Below, in pieces: positions 26,016-38,200 of a stretch of 64,000 nucleotides of DNA. The notes under the pieces were generated by a model. The model did not search any database, was not told the origin of the DNA, and saw only the letters and a program-made list of their open reading frames with translations. Source of the DNA: Edolisoma coerulescens (taxonomy: Eukaryota; Chordata; Aves; Passeriformes; Campephagidae); contig VWZW01006249.1 of the NCBI GenBank assembly GCA_013397115.1, positions 3,880,100-3,944,099 of the forward strand. The letters run 5' to 3'. How positions within the stretch are numbered: the first letter of the stretch is position 1; each line of letters opens with the position of its first letter. Made by a program: the position numbers and the translations under genes.

Positions 26016-26211
26016 TCAGCTATCCTCCTCATCATCACTAATAAGGTCTCTTTTCTCTACACAGGTCTCTCGCTCGCGCAGGAAGTCCTCGCGAATGGCT
26101 TCCAGCTCCGTCAGTTCCAGGCGCACTTTCTCCAGGTGATAGGTCCTGCGGTTCCTGATCTGGCGTAAGGGAAAAGGGTTCAGGTCTCCAAAAGCAATAG
26201 CAGTCAGTTTC
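26016..26211 (-). CDS. TBC1D2B: TBC1D2B exon 13 (C-terminus and stop)
   Basis: Begins after TTGCAG|GAAACTG and encodes FGDLNPFPLRQIRNRRTYHL, then EKVRLELTELEAIREDFLRE and an acidic tail ending ISDDEEDS, with TGA at 26018-26016. Human TBC1D2B ends in a similar acidic SDEEEDT tail. It enters in phase 2 and the frame closes exactly. The exon lies in a locally GC-richer patch that continues directly into the AT-rich 3'UTR. Confidence 0.97.
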
Positions 26212-29200
26212 CTGCAAGATTACACAGTGTTAGAAGACAATCATTCATATTTGGTGGGGTTTTAAATCAGTTTTTAACTTAATCCATATCGACTTTTATT
26301 GTATGTCAGATGTCTCTAGTCTCTTTCACACTTGACAAGTCTCAGATGTCATCAATATTGCAAGAAATTTCTATAAAGCATTCAAGCTTAAGGTTATTTC
26401 AAGTGATAAAGTGTTCTGAAATGCTCAAGAGTCCCCCAGGCCACCTGTAAACTCTGGTGTACAGACTTGACAACACTGAGCAGAAGACATAAGCTTGGGT
26501 AATCAGAGCTTCCTTGGCTACACTGAATACTTGGTACATCCAGTTACCCATCACAGACTGGAAAACTTCCTCCATAGAACCCACTGAAGCTCCTTCAATC
26601 CCAAACCACTCAGCTCTCCAGTTAACTAAGATAACCTGACCATTAAGAGACCAGGTTAAGCCTGGGACAACACAAATGCAGACAAGGATAATACAGAACA
26701 TGGACGAGCCAAAGTTCCCAAGAGAGCGAGAATGCTCTGGGATTCTGCTGGCCGGAGCACAGAGATCTCTGGGCCAGTGTCAAGTCAAACTTGTCAGGGC
26801 ACTCAGCAAAGCACCACAGAGGATCCAGCCCCCTTCCAGAGCCATGCTACATCATACCATCCTGCAGTCCCAGCAAACCCAACAACTGGTCAGTCTAATC
26901 AGTCCAAAAAGAGTTAACTACATGGTTATTGCTGATCTACAACCAAAAATATCTCATTGTTTACTAAGGAAAAAAGGGGAACTGGAATATTTAATTTATT
27001 CTATTTGAATTATCAGAAATAAATATTAAGAAAACTTATTTCGACAGTTCATTTAAGGCTAGGCTTGTATTTTTGAGCAATCAAGGAATGATTTCCTGCT
27101 ATTTCTACACAGAACATATTCCAACAGCTTCTCTACCTGTGCTCAACATGCCGTGGATCTGTAGAAAAACCCAACTATGACATCCTGTAACTAGAATATA
27201 ATTATGGACATGTCTGTAGAGACTTTTCTCTTACTAGAGAGTTTGAACTTAGAAACTCTGTGCAGAATGATTTTTAACCCATTCAGAACATCCATGAATT
27301 CTATACAAATAAATATTTCTGATTTTTTCCTCTACAACAGGATGATTTTTTGTCCGTATCAGGAAAGACCTCATTCTACATGCTTTTGTACTGCTCAAAT
27401 GTTGATGCTGTAAAACTTGTACAAGCATGGCAGAATAAGAAACCAGGCAGCTTGAATCCTGTCTTGTCAGTCCTTGCAGGCAAATCCATATTTGCTAGGT
27501 GGCCCTACACCACTACTTCCACTCTTAAAACCCCAAAAGGCAGAGATGTACAGATCAGCACAGAGCATATTTGTATTGCAAATATCTTTGATGTACTGAA
27601 TTCTGTCCTCACTTGAACTCCCCATCTCCCAATGATCCCTAATTAGTTCATTTTGTTAACACCAAAATGAGATCTCTTCCAGCAACATTAGAAGTCTTTA
27701 AAATAGGTTATTTCAGCACCAGAAAGTTTAGACAGGAGAATCAAGACATCATTTCCATAAGTGAAAAAGGAATGGAAAGCCAAATCATCACCTCTGGTTA
27801 AATATCAAAATTTTTTTCCAAACTAGGTAAGAACAAAAAAATTTAACTTTTCTTTCTGTCTGCATGAATCCCAGCAATCCCTGCACAAGATTATTCAGTT
27901 TTAACTTCTCTCCAGTCAAAACTGAAACACAAGAAGTAAAAATAATAAAGCTCTTGCAGCAGGAGTCAAAGTATATGCCTACATTTATGTGGCATTTATT
28001 CCATTAAAAAGAAACATCTCAAATTTCAATATAAAATTTTGCTCTAAATTGAAAACTAGTGAGCTTCAAAAGATGTGCAAAACATTTTCAGACATTAAAC
28101 CAATCCCAATATGACTTTTCTTTTTAAGAGTAACCTGCTGCTCTACAGTCTTGAAACAAGGAACTTAAAAACACGACACCCTAATTTACAAACTGCAAGT
28201 CCCATACAAGCACTGAAGACCAGAAGAGTATCTAATTTGTATTTATCCTCTGCTTCCAAGTATCTTAAAACCAGCTGGAGGTATGTGGCAGTAGCCTATG
28301 CATTAACCATGCATAAGCATCCAAGACTTGGGGGACACAGCTCACATTTTTAATGCTTGAGCCAGGATGTGGTTTTATTTATCATAAAACATTTTACCAA
28401 CAAGTTACATCTGTGATGCAGAGAGAAACTTCACCTACAGCTGAAATTCTGATGTGTTGCTACCATGATACAACAGCTAAACAGGGTAATCTCTTTCACA
28501 CCTAAAAATTACTATTTAAGCCGTCATCACTTCTGATTTGTCTCTGCTAGATGAAAGTGCTCATGACAAATCCTAGCAGTTGGTTGCATCTCTAATTGCT
28601 TTATATCTGAACTAGGATCTAGATGAAAACACACCAAAGCCACAAGACAGACATCTCCCATGGCCCACTACAAGTCCTCCAATGCCACCCCAGTCTGAGT
28701 TACCCACCTGGCATCAAGGATGGTGCGTGTGAAATAGCGAAGGTACTTGAAAATGGACATCGAATCTTGCAGCTTTAAGATTTCCTCTTCTTTGTATTTA
28801 AAAAGTGCCAGGGCAAATCGGAATATTACCTGATAAAAACACATACAATATTTGGTTCTTTGCAAGTACAGAATACACTGAGTCTCACGGTCATCTCTAT
28901 AAACTCCAAACAAGAGTTCCTCTTGCACAGGCTGCACCTGAGCCCTCAAATTCCATCTCCCTTCCCTGCACCAGCCTCTATTTCCAAAAGCTGGAAAATG
29001 TTATGAATGGCTATTTATGTACAGTTCCTCTCTTGTTTTTTTCCTACCAGCCATTTTAACTGACAGGAGTTTTGCAAAACAACCTTCCAACCCCTCCAAC
29101 TGCAGAACTTCATTATCAGGTACCAAATGAACAAACTTGGCCCTTTCAGTTCACCTTTGGTCCCTCATAGAGGAAGGAGTCCCAGATTTTGAAAAGGATG

Positions 29201-32200
29201 TCGCTAACCACGCTGTCCACAAACACCACAAGAAACCAGTTGAAAGTGATCAGAGTATAATCAACTTTATATTGTTCAAAATGAGCATGCAGTCGTGGCA
29301 GCTTCTCGCTCATTAAATCCTTGAACACTCGCTGATCAACCTAGAGAGGTGACAAACAGGGTGTTATTGTTCCAATTTTCCGGCACAGCGTTCAAAGCAG
29401 GGCTGTTACCAGTCTGTAAGTGCAAGTTTTTCCGGAGGTAACCAGGAAACCCAGGACTGTCTAGCTAACACTTCCAAGCTGGATCCATCCAAAGCACACA
29501 CAGATACCCCACTGCCCATTGCCCTTGTCTGCTTCTCAACCCACCCTGGTCTCAGAGGGCTCCTCACACACAGGTGAAGTGTTTCTAGTATAGGCTACCA
29601 GTGCTGCACTGGTGCAGGAGCACGGCAGCAGAGAACATGCTGGGCAAACACTCAGCTGGAGGAGGCAGCCTGTGCCAAAGCACCACCTGGAAGCAGGAAT
29701 GCTACAGTGGCTACTGCCCACAGCACTGCAAATGCATTCTCACCCCGGCCCTCCCACAGAGCCTGGCACCATCATGTCCCCAAATGCGAGGAAAGGAATG
29801 ATAACACAGCTCAGTGTTGTGAAGCTATCAATGAGAAGGGGGGTTAAGGACTGCAGCTCCAAGCAGGACACTGAACAACCATCTCAGTGTTAGAGTCCTT
29901 GTCTAAACAAGGCCCTGGTGCCTGGAACCCACCCCTGTCAACCCCACTCCCGTCCCCCTCCCAAAGAGGCCTATCAGACAGTATCAGGCAGAGGAAAGCT
30001 TTTGACTGGCTGCAGTTGATAGGACCAGGCTCTATCCTGGCAGAGCACATACCTGTGATCCCAGCAGTGTCTTAGTATAATAATCACGAGGCATGAAAAC
30101 TTCCACTATTGTTACTAGACACCAAAAAGCATCTTCCTGTTCCAAGTACAGAAGTGCAATTGCTACCAACCTGAAAATGGGTTTATTTGGACAAAAAGAT
30201 TATTATAGTATCACAAACTGTATTAAGAACCATTACAGTAAAGTATTTGTTTCTGTTCAGCAGAGATAAGTGTATAAACAGCAGAGCACAGAACAGCAAA
30301 ACTTAATGAAGTTTAAGATGGGGCAAAGACATGCCTTCTCAGACACACCAAGTATTTGTATTCAGCTAAATAACAAAACAGAAAAAGGCAAAAGCTTGCT
30401 TTAAGAATTTCTTGAAGTGTTGGTGTTGCCAATTTTAAGAGCTCTCTAAACCCAGAGTCGAGTTTAGAAAGGAGATGTTTATTCTAAGGCTGTTAGGTGG
30501 TTTCCATATCACTACTACTGCTACCACCACCACCTCACCACCTCTACTATGTTACTCATTGCCTCTATTCTACTACTTCTTCAGTGCCACTTCAAATGAC
30601 AAAGCTGCTCTAAGTTCAAAAGCCTATTCTAGTACATAAAATATTGCACAAATGGACATCTATAGTATTACATCACAGGGATGAGACAGGGTGTTAGACT
30701 AACACACCTGCTTCAAGTAGCACCTTCTTTTACTACAGATCTCCAAGTAGCACAGCTATTCTGACAAAGGCCAACTGCAAAGAATTCTTCTTAGCATTGT
30801 AACACAAGAATCCCCTTTAAATTCTGCAACTCTGTTAGAAGACATCGGTGGAAAATACTGAAATTTGTTGCCTTAACAATACAAAAAACTTCCAAGTATT
30901 TTTTTCTGCTTGCTTTAAAAGAAGAAAAAAGCTAACAAATTCTTGCACAAAAAAGCAACACAATCCCCTACAACTGACATGAAGTCAATGTAATACTACA
31001 TTTAAGCAGCTCATTTCTTATCAATTAATTCCAGTTCCAGTTTTGATGCCAAGTTGATTTTACAAATTTTTTTTATCCAGGTCAATTGCTTTTTTCATTG
31101 GTTTAAAAAATGTGATAGTTATTTATTATAAATTATGAGCATACAACCCGTAAGGCAAAATGCTGTTGGAAACCATGTTGCTATACATGTGATTTGAAAG
31201 GCTCACTAAGCATTTCACTGCATAGTTATTACCCAAGATTAGCAAAATCTTACCTGTTGAGCCCTTGGCAATATCCTATATCAGGATTTCTCCAGGAAAA
31301 TGCCAGCAGCACATTTCGCAGCTTCTGGATCCCTTCAGATGTTGGGGAGGAGTAATGTTTGTTGTTTGGCAAAGTCCTCAAGAGATCCAACTCAATCTGT
31401 TTAGATGCAGGATTTGGTTTCTCCAGAGCTTTTTGAAGCAAGGTTTGGAAGTAGCCAGGAACAGCGCTGTCCTTGAATTTTTTAACATGGAGATTGACAC
31501 ACCATTTCCACACCTTGGAACGATGTTCATGTGGAATTCCAGATCGAATAAGGTTCTTCAGTTCCACACAGCGCATCATCTCTCTATTCATTGTGCTTGC
31601 AAGATAGTTTTCCCATTTCACTCCTGTGGAGATCTCTCGATTTTCACTGAGTGAAAGTGATCTCAAGTCCAAAGCTCGTGATTTTGCTACTAGTTTCTCC
31701 TCATCATCATCCTCTGGGACGGTCTGAAAACCATATATATCATATTCACTGAAATGGAGAGGAAGAGAAAAGGCTTTTAAAATATGTTCAGTAGCTCTGA
31801 AGCTCTCAAGTTCCCACCGTAGAGTTACTTCAAAGCCACTCTCCATAGCTCTTAAGTTTTAACTATTATTAAACATTTTTCTGAAGTATATTCTTCATTT
31901 AACAGTTACTTGTACAATTCCGTAGACAAGACTTGGTGCCCGTGTTCCTGTATATACTACTACACAAATTAAGCAATTTATTTAAGAACATGGTCGAGTT
32001 TGAATGTATCCATCTCCTCAGCAGCTCACCTTCAGCAGCCATAGGCAATAGCTTTGTCTGAGGTTGATATTGTATCTCAATTAATGAACAAATGTGTCAG
32101 TGTGACCATTCCTGACACTCCCAACAGAGACTGTCACTGCTGGGCCGAAGCTCCTCGATGGTCCCTGCTCGACTCCTGCACACCCCACGCCCACAGCCAG

Positions 32201-35200
32201 GCCAGGCTTCCTCACCGGTTCCACCGGAGGCTTCCCTCGGCAGAGTCTCAGATGTCTCTTTCCATAACACAATTTATTCAAGGTGCAGAAACACAGACAC
32301 AGCCCGAGCTGGTGCCACCAAGCGCCCTCAACAAAGGAATCCCGGGGCTTTTATCCCCTCAGTCCAAGCTCCGGAGTCCTCGGCTCCACTGTCTCCCAGT
32401 GTCCCTCCCCAGGCTGGTGCCACCAGGCCTCGTGCCCTTTGTTACGTACAGAATCGGCAGTTCATGGCCCCTTATCTCCCAGATAAGGCCACCCAGAGCT
32501 CAATCTGCATCTCCACCTGCACCAGATGTATTCCCCAACAAAATGTATTCATGCAGCTAAAAGGATTTCATGACCATTCCGTCATTCACGAAGGGAAACA
32601 CAATAAATAACCCAAACATGCAAATATATCCTCACTGTCTGTTTTCCAGTGTTAGAATAGAGCCCACTGGCCAAGACACACATACATTTAATTTAATAGA
32701 ACCAAATTACCTGACCAGGTGTGGTTTGAAAAATGCTTGTTCTGGTTGTTCACTAGGTTCTGCTTTCAAGGCATCTTCCAGTAACTGTGTGATGACCTCA
32801 CGAGCAGGACTTTGATCCTCAGAACAAACAGGAGTTTTCATTTCTTGAAGCAAGATCAAGTATTTACTTTCAATCTGGCAGAGTTTGGCTTCCAAGCTGG
32901 TATACTGCAGAAAACAATATATATATATATATATAAAATATAAATCTTCAGACACTTACTTTGTACTACACTTCCTTTAAAATCCGGCCCAATGCTATTC
33001 TATTGGTTTATGCTACTTAGAAACCTCTAAGTCAAAAACAGACAGCTTAACTTTCCCATTTTTATAACACCAGGAAACATAAGGCAGCATAGTAGACCAG
33101 ATGTTTTCCACCACTTGTATTTTTGCATATGGAAAATCTGAGCAAACCTTAATTATCACTACATTGTATGAAATACCTTAAAAGAACAAAATGGTTGAGT
33201 TGTAGCAGCTTCAGTCTGTGCATGTTTGAACAAGAAAAACTTAAGTGGCATATGAGTTAGGTAATACCATGCAGGAACTGTAAACACACACCTCCGTGCC
33301 AAAAATAGAGCATTTAAAGCCTGGCCACCGAGTGCATGGCTTCCAAAAAAACAAAAGCAAACCCTACCAAAGCTACAGATATCTAGCCTTACTTACAGAT
33401 GTGTGCATTCTCCCTAGCCCCAGGCACTGGAAATCTTTATTATTTACCTGCAACATCTCTACACTCAAAGTAATCTAGACAGAAGCTCCCGAATTACATT
33501 CACCATACCGCAGTCATCCTGCATGCTCAGGAGAAAGCTCTACTCAGTGACCTATCAAATCCTTACACATCCCGTCACTGACACCTTAAAAAAAATCATT
33601 ACAGCTTTAATTCTGAGGAAATAATGTTTTCAGACATATACATGCCTTTGTTCATAAGTTACCAAAACGTTCCACTGGGTCACACAATTTTAAATGCAAT
33701 TCCTTCTTTTAAGAATCCATTTGAAAGATTGGTCTGTAAGGACTGAGAGGGCATTTTTTTTTAAGCTATCATATTTAATACATTTAAGTTGTTCCAGTTC
33801 CTAGGTAGATTTACAGCTCAAGTATGGAAAACTGCTTTAGACATTGCCAAGTGAGAACATGCTGACCTTTGCCTGCCATTCTCTCTCTCGCGCTTCTGCA
33901 TTTCTTCGTAGAGCAGAAAGTTCCAAAATCTCCTTATTTAAAAACTTATTCTGGGTCTTATAACCCTGAAGATTGTCCTGTGGATAAAAAGAAACCAAAG
34001 TGGATTATGCCTGTCAGACAAAGATCACCTTAGACCATAGAAACAGCAGCTACTGATAGGACTTTTAATTAAAATATCAGGCTCAAATCAAATATTTTTG
34101 GACTTCATGAATGAAATGAATGAATGTTTCATGAATGAAACACAGATGCCAAATATGAGCACAGGGTGGTGCTGTGCCTCACCTGCATCCCTCCCAGTGC
34201 TCCACTGCCTGCAGAAGGCAGCTGGCTGCTGTCAGGGGACGGGCAGCGAGGACAGGCACGTGCAGGCTGAGCACACCACAGAGGCCACAGCAACACAAAA
34301 AAGGGGGGACAAATGCCCCTTGGGTTTTCACTACCCTCACCAGTCCTCATTAAAAGTACAAGTTTCATGTCTGCCTCCATACAGAAATATAAATCCTTGG
34401 CAATGAGCTTCCCTGCCTAATCCACTCAGATCCTGGCTATAAATATTGCCTCTGAAACCTGAGCTTGTGGGATGAGGTTGGTACCCTCCCAGCAGCCACA
34501 GTACTCTCACACTCCACAGCATCATCAAGCTCTGTCTGCTTTCTGCCAAGACCACTGATTTCTAGTTTCAACTTTATTTTTTTTAAAACTTACCAGGCTC
34601 ACATACAGCAAAGAAATTTGTGTATGTTTATGCATATTTTAAACAACTTATTTATATTCCAAATTCTTTGGAATGTTAATAAATTTGAAATACAACATTT
34701 ACCCAAAGGCAAGAAAGCCTGTTTAGAGCAAAGTGACTTCAGAGACTACTTTAAGAACTTGTAAGACATTCACAGAGGTATGCTAAAGAATGAAAATAAA
34801 GCATTAGTTATAGCTGTAGCAGCTTTAGTAAAAAAGGTTCTTATACTCCTCCCTCCTTTTTTGTCTCCTCAGAGCTTCCCTTTGCTTTTCCACATACTTT
34901 TTGTTGCCTCACTTTTGATATTTAAAATTAAAAAAAAAACCAAAGCAAGCTTTCTGTTTGTTTTCCTCCATGCTTGTATTTTCCTCTTACCCTTAATCCT
35001 TCCTGCTCCTTTGATTACTTCTCACATCCCATCTGCTCCACACCAATGATTAATGTACTGAAAGTACAGGACCCTGCACTAGAGATGGCCCAAAGGAAGG
35101 AAGTTCTGGTTAGATTGTCACATAACAGCTCATAGTGGAGGCTCCAAGCTGAGAAAGCCTCTGTTGATGAGTGTCCTGGAGAACTGCTGTAGTGATCTCA

Positions 35201-38200
35201 AACAGTACAGCAGACTAAAAAGTACTTTTACAGGGAGAAGAGATTCCCCTATGCATTAAGACAGAGACAATGCTCTTACTTTTAGTCGGTCCAGTTCCTG
35301 TAGCTCCTTATTAGTACAGGTGGCTGTGGAGGAATTTATTGCTCCACTCTGAGAGGATGTGCTGTCCTCACATTCACTGAGCTGACGAGAGAGTTTCATG
35401 ATGACTTCATCTTTAGCTTGAATAGTTTCCATCAACATTCCCAGCCGTTCATTGAGTTCTCCAACTTTACACTTCAGATTCTTGACTTCCTGCTGGAGAC
35501 TATCTTTTTCCAGATTTAACTTTTCAAGCTGATTGTTGAGGCCCAAAATCTGGTCATCTTTTTGGTGCAACAGCTCTAATGTATCTTTGGGAACCCCCTC
35601 ACAAAGGCGGCTTGCAAAGTATTTATCATATTGGGAAGACCGGACTGTTTGCTGCAGAAGTCGAACAAGCTCCTGAGAATTAAAAAACAACAGCAAAAAA
35701 CCCCAATGAAATTTTAAGTTTCTAAATTTGATAGCTTAGAAATCTAACATCAAGCAAAAGAAAGTTTTTGGAATGGGCTGAGACCTCATGCTGGTGTTTT
35801 AAAGAAAAAAGGGAACATTTATGACTTGATTTCTAGCAGGCTAACACAATGATTGGCCTACACGGATGGCTTCAGTGTCTTTCACTGAGCTAAGGATCCT
35901 GCCTAGAAAGGCTACAACAGGTTAATGAAAAGTAGTGGACAGCTGAGACACAGCAGTTACCTGGAAGCTGAAAAAAGCCTTGCTTGCAAGCAGCCCTGTT
36001 GTAAGATGAACAGGAAGAGGCTCAAGCCCAAAAAGTTTACAGGAAAACCTTACAGAATGGAAAAAGCAAAGGTAACTAAGAGCTCTCTTCTCTAACAGAT
36101 GCAGAGAAAATAAAAGGAGGAAAAAAACCAAACGCTGCTTTGCCAAAAAGGAAGTCTTTGAAGGGCTGTTTAGAAAATCTTGCCACAGAAATGACTACCT
36201 AAGACACGGTTTTTCTTTTTCTTATTATTAAAACAGAAGCAGCTGTGAATACACTGTTGGACTAGACCAATGAGATGTCTCACAGCAGCAGGCTCAGAAG
36301 CTCAAATGTACTCCTAGGAAAGATAACGCCTAAAATGAGTATAAATATGGGGCTCAGACATTCCTTCTTTGGTTTCTCTTTGATCACCTCACACAAAGGA
36401 AAATACAAATAGCAGAAGCAACAGCTCTATATAGGACCTAAAACATTTCTCTTCTTAAAATGAGTAGAAACTGTTTTAGGTAAAACCAAGGTATTGAATA
36501 AATTTGAGTTATGAGGGCAAAAAAGCATGAACACCATGTGAGTGCAGTCTATATACACACATTATGGTTTGGCCTGTATTTTACAAAACCATGCCTGATG
36601 AGAGAAAGAAGCCAGGTCTATTCCCCACCCACTGTACTAGCACTGAAAGAATCAAAAGACAAAGAGAACCTGAAAGGAGAAGTTCCTCAGATATTTTATG
36701 TACATATGGAAAAAGAAGCTGTGACTGTCAGCCAGGATCCTGGCAGACACCGAACAAGTTAACTTTGGAGAATAAGGAAGATAGATAAATCAATTTAACG
36801 AATACTGTGCAAATGTACTTCACACAGTACAAAGTTTTATTCAGGGATCTAATCTTCAACAGACGTAAAAGATGGTCCTTCTTGTTTCAAGACCTTTTGT
36901 ACACAAAGGTTTATTTAGAACCATCATTTTGTAACAGCCAACCAGGTCTTGAGGCAGTGAGATGGCCAGAAAGGTTAAACTCGCAATCACCTCCCAGACC
37001 CATTTACTTTTGTGCACTTTGCCTGAAGGTTAATTACCTTTTGGCTCAAAAGATCTTTCTTTAACTTCTCCAACTCTTCCTGCTGGCTTTGATACTTCAG
37101 TTGCAGTTCAGAGACCAGTCTGTTCCCACTGCCAGAACACCACCACTCTGTTGGGGAGGAGTCGCTGCTGGTGCGGTTTTTGCTTGATCCGATCATATCT
37201 TTCAACGGGCGCCTTGCTTTGTGTGGGATGCGGCCAAAATCAAATGGAAAAGCTGAACTAGTCAGTCCTGCATAAAACAATTTCTTCTAGTTCCGTTCAC
37301 TCAGTAAAAAGGCATTTCAAAGCATTCAGATTTCCTTAAAAAATATACTCATTAACATTAGACTTTGAGCAGCTTTCAAACCACTCAATGCAATAGTGTT
37401 AAACATGCCTCATTTTCCAAGTTGCTTCCTTTGGTGGGAAAAAAAAAGCTCAAAATCTTCTCCCCTTCCAGATAAAAGACTTGGTTCATAAATTAACACT
37501 TTTCATATAAGACATGATGAGAATTTTACAATTCATTAGAGAAAATAAAAGGTATCCCTAACTGGCAAAGTAAACTTTGTTTGAAAACCATCTCTGATAT
37601 CACAGCCTACTGCTCCTGTAAGAGGCATTCAATGTAAGGTTTCACCTCCATGTACAGGATGTTTTCTAACAGATGAAATCACTTCAGAGCTCTTAAAGAG
37701 ACATAAAAACATCTTGACAAGGTTATTCCAGACACTGGTCACATCCGAGAACCAGTTACAACACACAGATGAGCTATTGCTTCATGTCCATCCCTGCTTC
37801 TTCCCCATGTCAGAAGCAAGCCAATGTAACAGGTACATGCACAGAGTCTAAAGGCAATTCTGCTTCAGTGGGTGACACTCAAGTGAGTAATTACAAACCT
37901 CAGCATTTCTGTTTGCAACTCATGTGACAAAACTAGAACTAGTAACACGCTCAGGAAACCGGAAACAGACAAGGCTTTATCTTCATTCTCTTGTATTTGA
38001 ATGGCAGGGGACCCCAAACACATCATAAGGAATTGATTTTTTAAAAATAATTTACAGAGCTGTGGATGTGGTTTGTGAAGAAAAGATAAGCTTCCACTCA
38101 TTTCCTAGAGACAGACATAACATGGTACTCTATACTAAACAAGGTAAGGCATACGCTCCCCTTCCTTCCTCCACTTCTACCTTTATTTCCTTCTGCCAGG

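Larger units (their letters stand above)
28830..31253 (-). other. TBC1D2B introns 9 to 11 (with exons 10 and 11 between)
   Basis: Introns of about 1.08, 0.71 and 0.32 kb. Intron 9 contains a short CTA/CCA-rich triplet patch at about 30511-30550. Nothing else stands out. Confidence 0.85.
32905..38180 (-). other. TBC1D2B introns 4 to 7 (with exons 5-7 between)
   Basis: Introns of about 0.91, 1.37, 1.30 and 0.96 kb separate exons 4 to 8. They are unique AT-rich sequence except for the (AT)n tract next to exon 8 and a small GAATGA-type direct repeat at about 34105-34140 in intron 6. Confidence 0.85.

Noticed and set aside
32054..32560. 168-codon open frame, plus strand
   Set aside because: It is antisense sequence of the solo LTR, not a gene.
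35940..35965. CAG|GTAACT in intron 5 as a recursive splice site
   Set aside because: The intron is only 1.4 kb and the upstream pyrimidine tract is broken; recursive splicing is a feature of very long introns.
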